Shown here: positions 5,595 to 5,838 of the stretch, piece by piece
Numbering within the stretch: position 1 is the stretch's first letter
How the letters are laid out: each line of letters starts with the position of its first letter
Assembly: GCA_903930485.1 (NCBI GenBank)
Contig: CAIYYO010000270.1
Coordinates: 1-5,838, forward strand
Length of the DNA: 5,838 bases
Direction of reading: 5' to 3'
Origin: Methanobacteriota archaeon
Lineage (GTDB): Archaea; Altiarchaeota; Altiarchaeia; IMC4; QMZM01
The notes under the pieces: model-generated
Database searches by the model: none
The model's input: only the letters and a program-made list of their open reading frames with translations
Told to the model about the DNA's origin: nothing
Made by a program: the position numbers and the translations under genes

Positions 5595-5838
5595 CTATGG
5601 AGCACCTATCGCTATCGCGGTCAGTTGGCCGGTCTTGGTGCTGGTGTACGTTCCGTATGGGACCATTATGCCTATTTTCTTGGCAAGCGAGTCGCCGGGC
5701 GTCAATACCCCGTTGAACGAATAGTTCGCGAAGGTGTTGGCCCACGGGAAGTCTTTGTTCCACTTGCAGAACCGCACGGCGCATGTCTGGTTCTCGACCG
5801 CGACTGCATAACCCAGCAGCGGGCCAGCGCTTATGTTA
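5595..5838 (-). CDS. C-terminal end of a probable exported or cell-surface protein (start outside window)
   Basis: The frame is open from the right edge to TAG at 5595-5597, giving at least 80 residues of C-terminal sequence. It is rich in Thr, Ser, Gly, Ala and aromatic residues, with few charges. Two cysteines are spaced C-x4-C (visible residues 19 and 24, in TCAVRFCKW) and could form a disulfide. The pattern FPWANTFANYSF, then LTPGDSLAKKIGIMVPYGTY and a Thr-rich final strand, looks like a beta-sandwich domain of the kind found at the C-terminus of archaeal surface proteins. I do not recognise a family, and no membrane anchor is seen in this part. A GTG at 5777 could open a 60-residue ORF, but the frame stays open and similar in composition above it, so I treat the gene as continuing out of the window. 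A terminator follows, making it a separate transcription unit from the rest. Confidence 0.75.
   Translation of the reverse strand, partial: NISAGPLLGYAVAVENQTCAVRFCKWNKDFPWANTFANYSFNGVLTPGDSLAKKIGIMVPYGTYTSTKTGQLTAIAIGAP

Noticed and set aside
5518..5784. 88-residue minus-strand frame crossing the terminator
   Set aside because: It runs through the perfect hairpin and the promoter of the winged-helix gene and is out of frame with the surface protein, which fills the same bases with a better composition.

Overview
This window looks like archaeal chromosomal DNA. The signs are T-tract terminators, TATA-like boxes (one placed to give an almost leaderless start), frequent ATA isoleucine codons, a short winged-helix regulator, and a MoxR/DUF58/von Willebrand A cluster of a layout common in archaea. 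I cannot name the lineage from the sequence alone. Every gene I can support lies on the minus strand, so transcription runs from high to low coordinates. No rRNA, tRNA, CRISPR array or insertion sequence is visible, and no stretch over 300 bases lacks a gene.

In transcription order: (1) 5838-5595 is the C-terminal end of a probable exported or cell-surface protein that starts outside the window. It is followed by a perfect 10-bp hairpin with a T-rich tail (5553-5594), a convincing terminator. (2) 5515-5300 encodes a 71-residue winged-helix DNA-binding protein with its own TATA-like box and a strong Shine-Dalgarno. It is followed by a hairpin and three T-tracts spaced exactly 18 bases apart (5237-5301). 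(3) 5193 to the left edge is one tightly packed run of at least seven genes: two tandem paralogous MoxR AAA+ ATPases, a cytoplasmic DUF58 protein with a vWA-like metal site, a membrane-anchored BatA-like vWA protein, an acidic multi-domain protein of unknown function, a 37-residue single-pass membrane protein joined to it by an ATGA overlap, and the start of a membrane protein with an HELAH zinc-metallopeptidase motif. Intergenic gaps in this run are 13, 27, 3, 37, -4 and 1 bases.

The core (MoxR, DUF58, membrane vWA) is a known type of module. MoxR ATPases are thought to remodel protein complexes with vWA-domain partners, often at or across the membrane. Three things are less usual here. The two MoxR copies have complementary substitutions in their ATPase motifs: Ser for the first P-loop Gly and a changed PEAQ loop in one, Asp for the sensor-1 Asn in the other. 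An uncharacterised soluble protein with a SHOCT-like N-terminus and a DUF4129-like C-terminus sits in the operon. A micro-membrane protein and a membrane metalloprotease are coupled to its end. A reasonable hypothesis is a two-ATPase, two-vWA membrane remodelling machine working with a protease, but the substrate is unknown.
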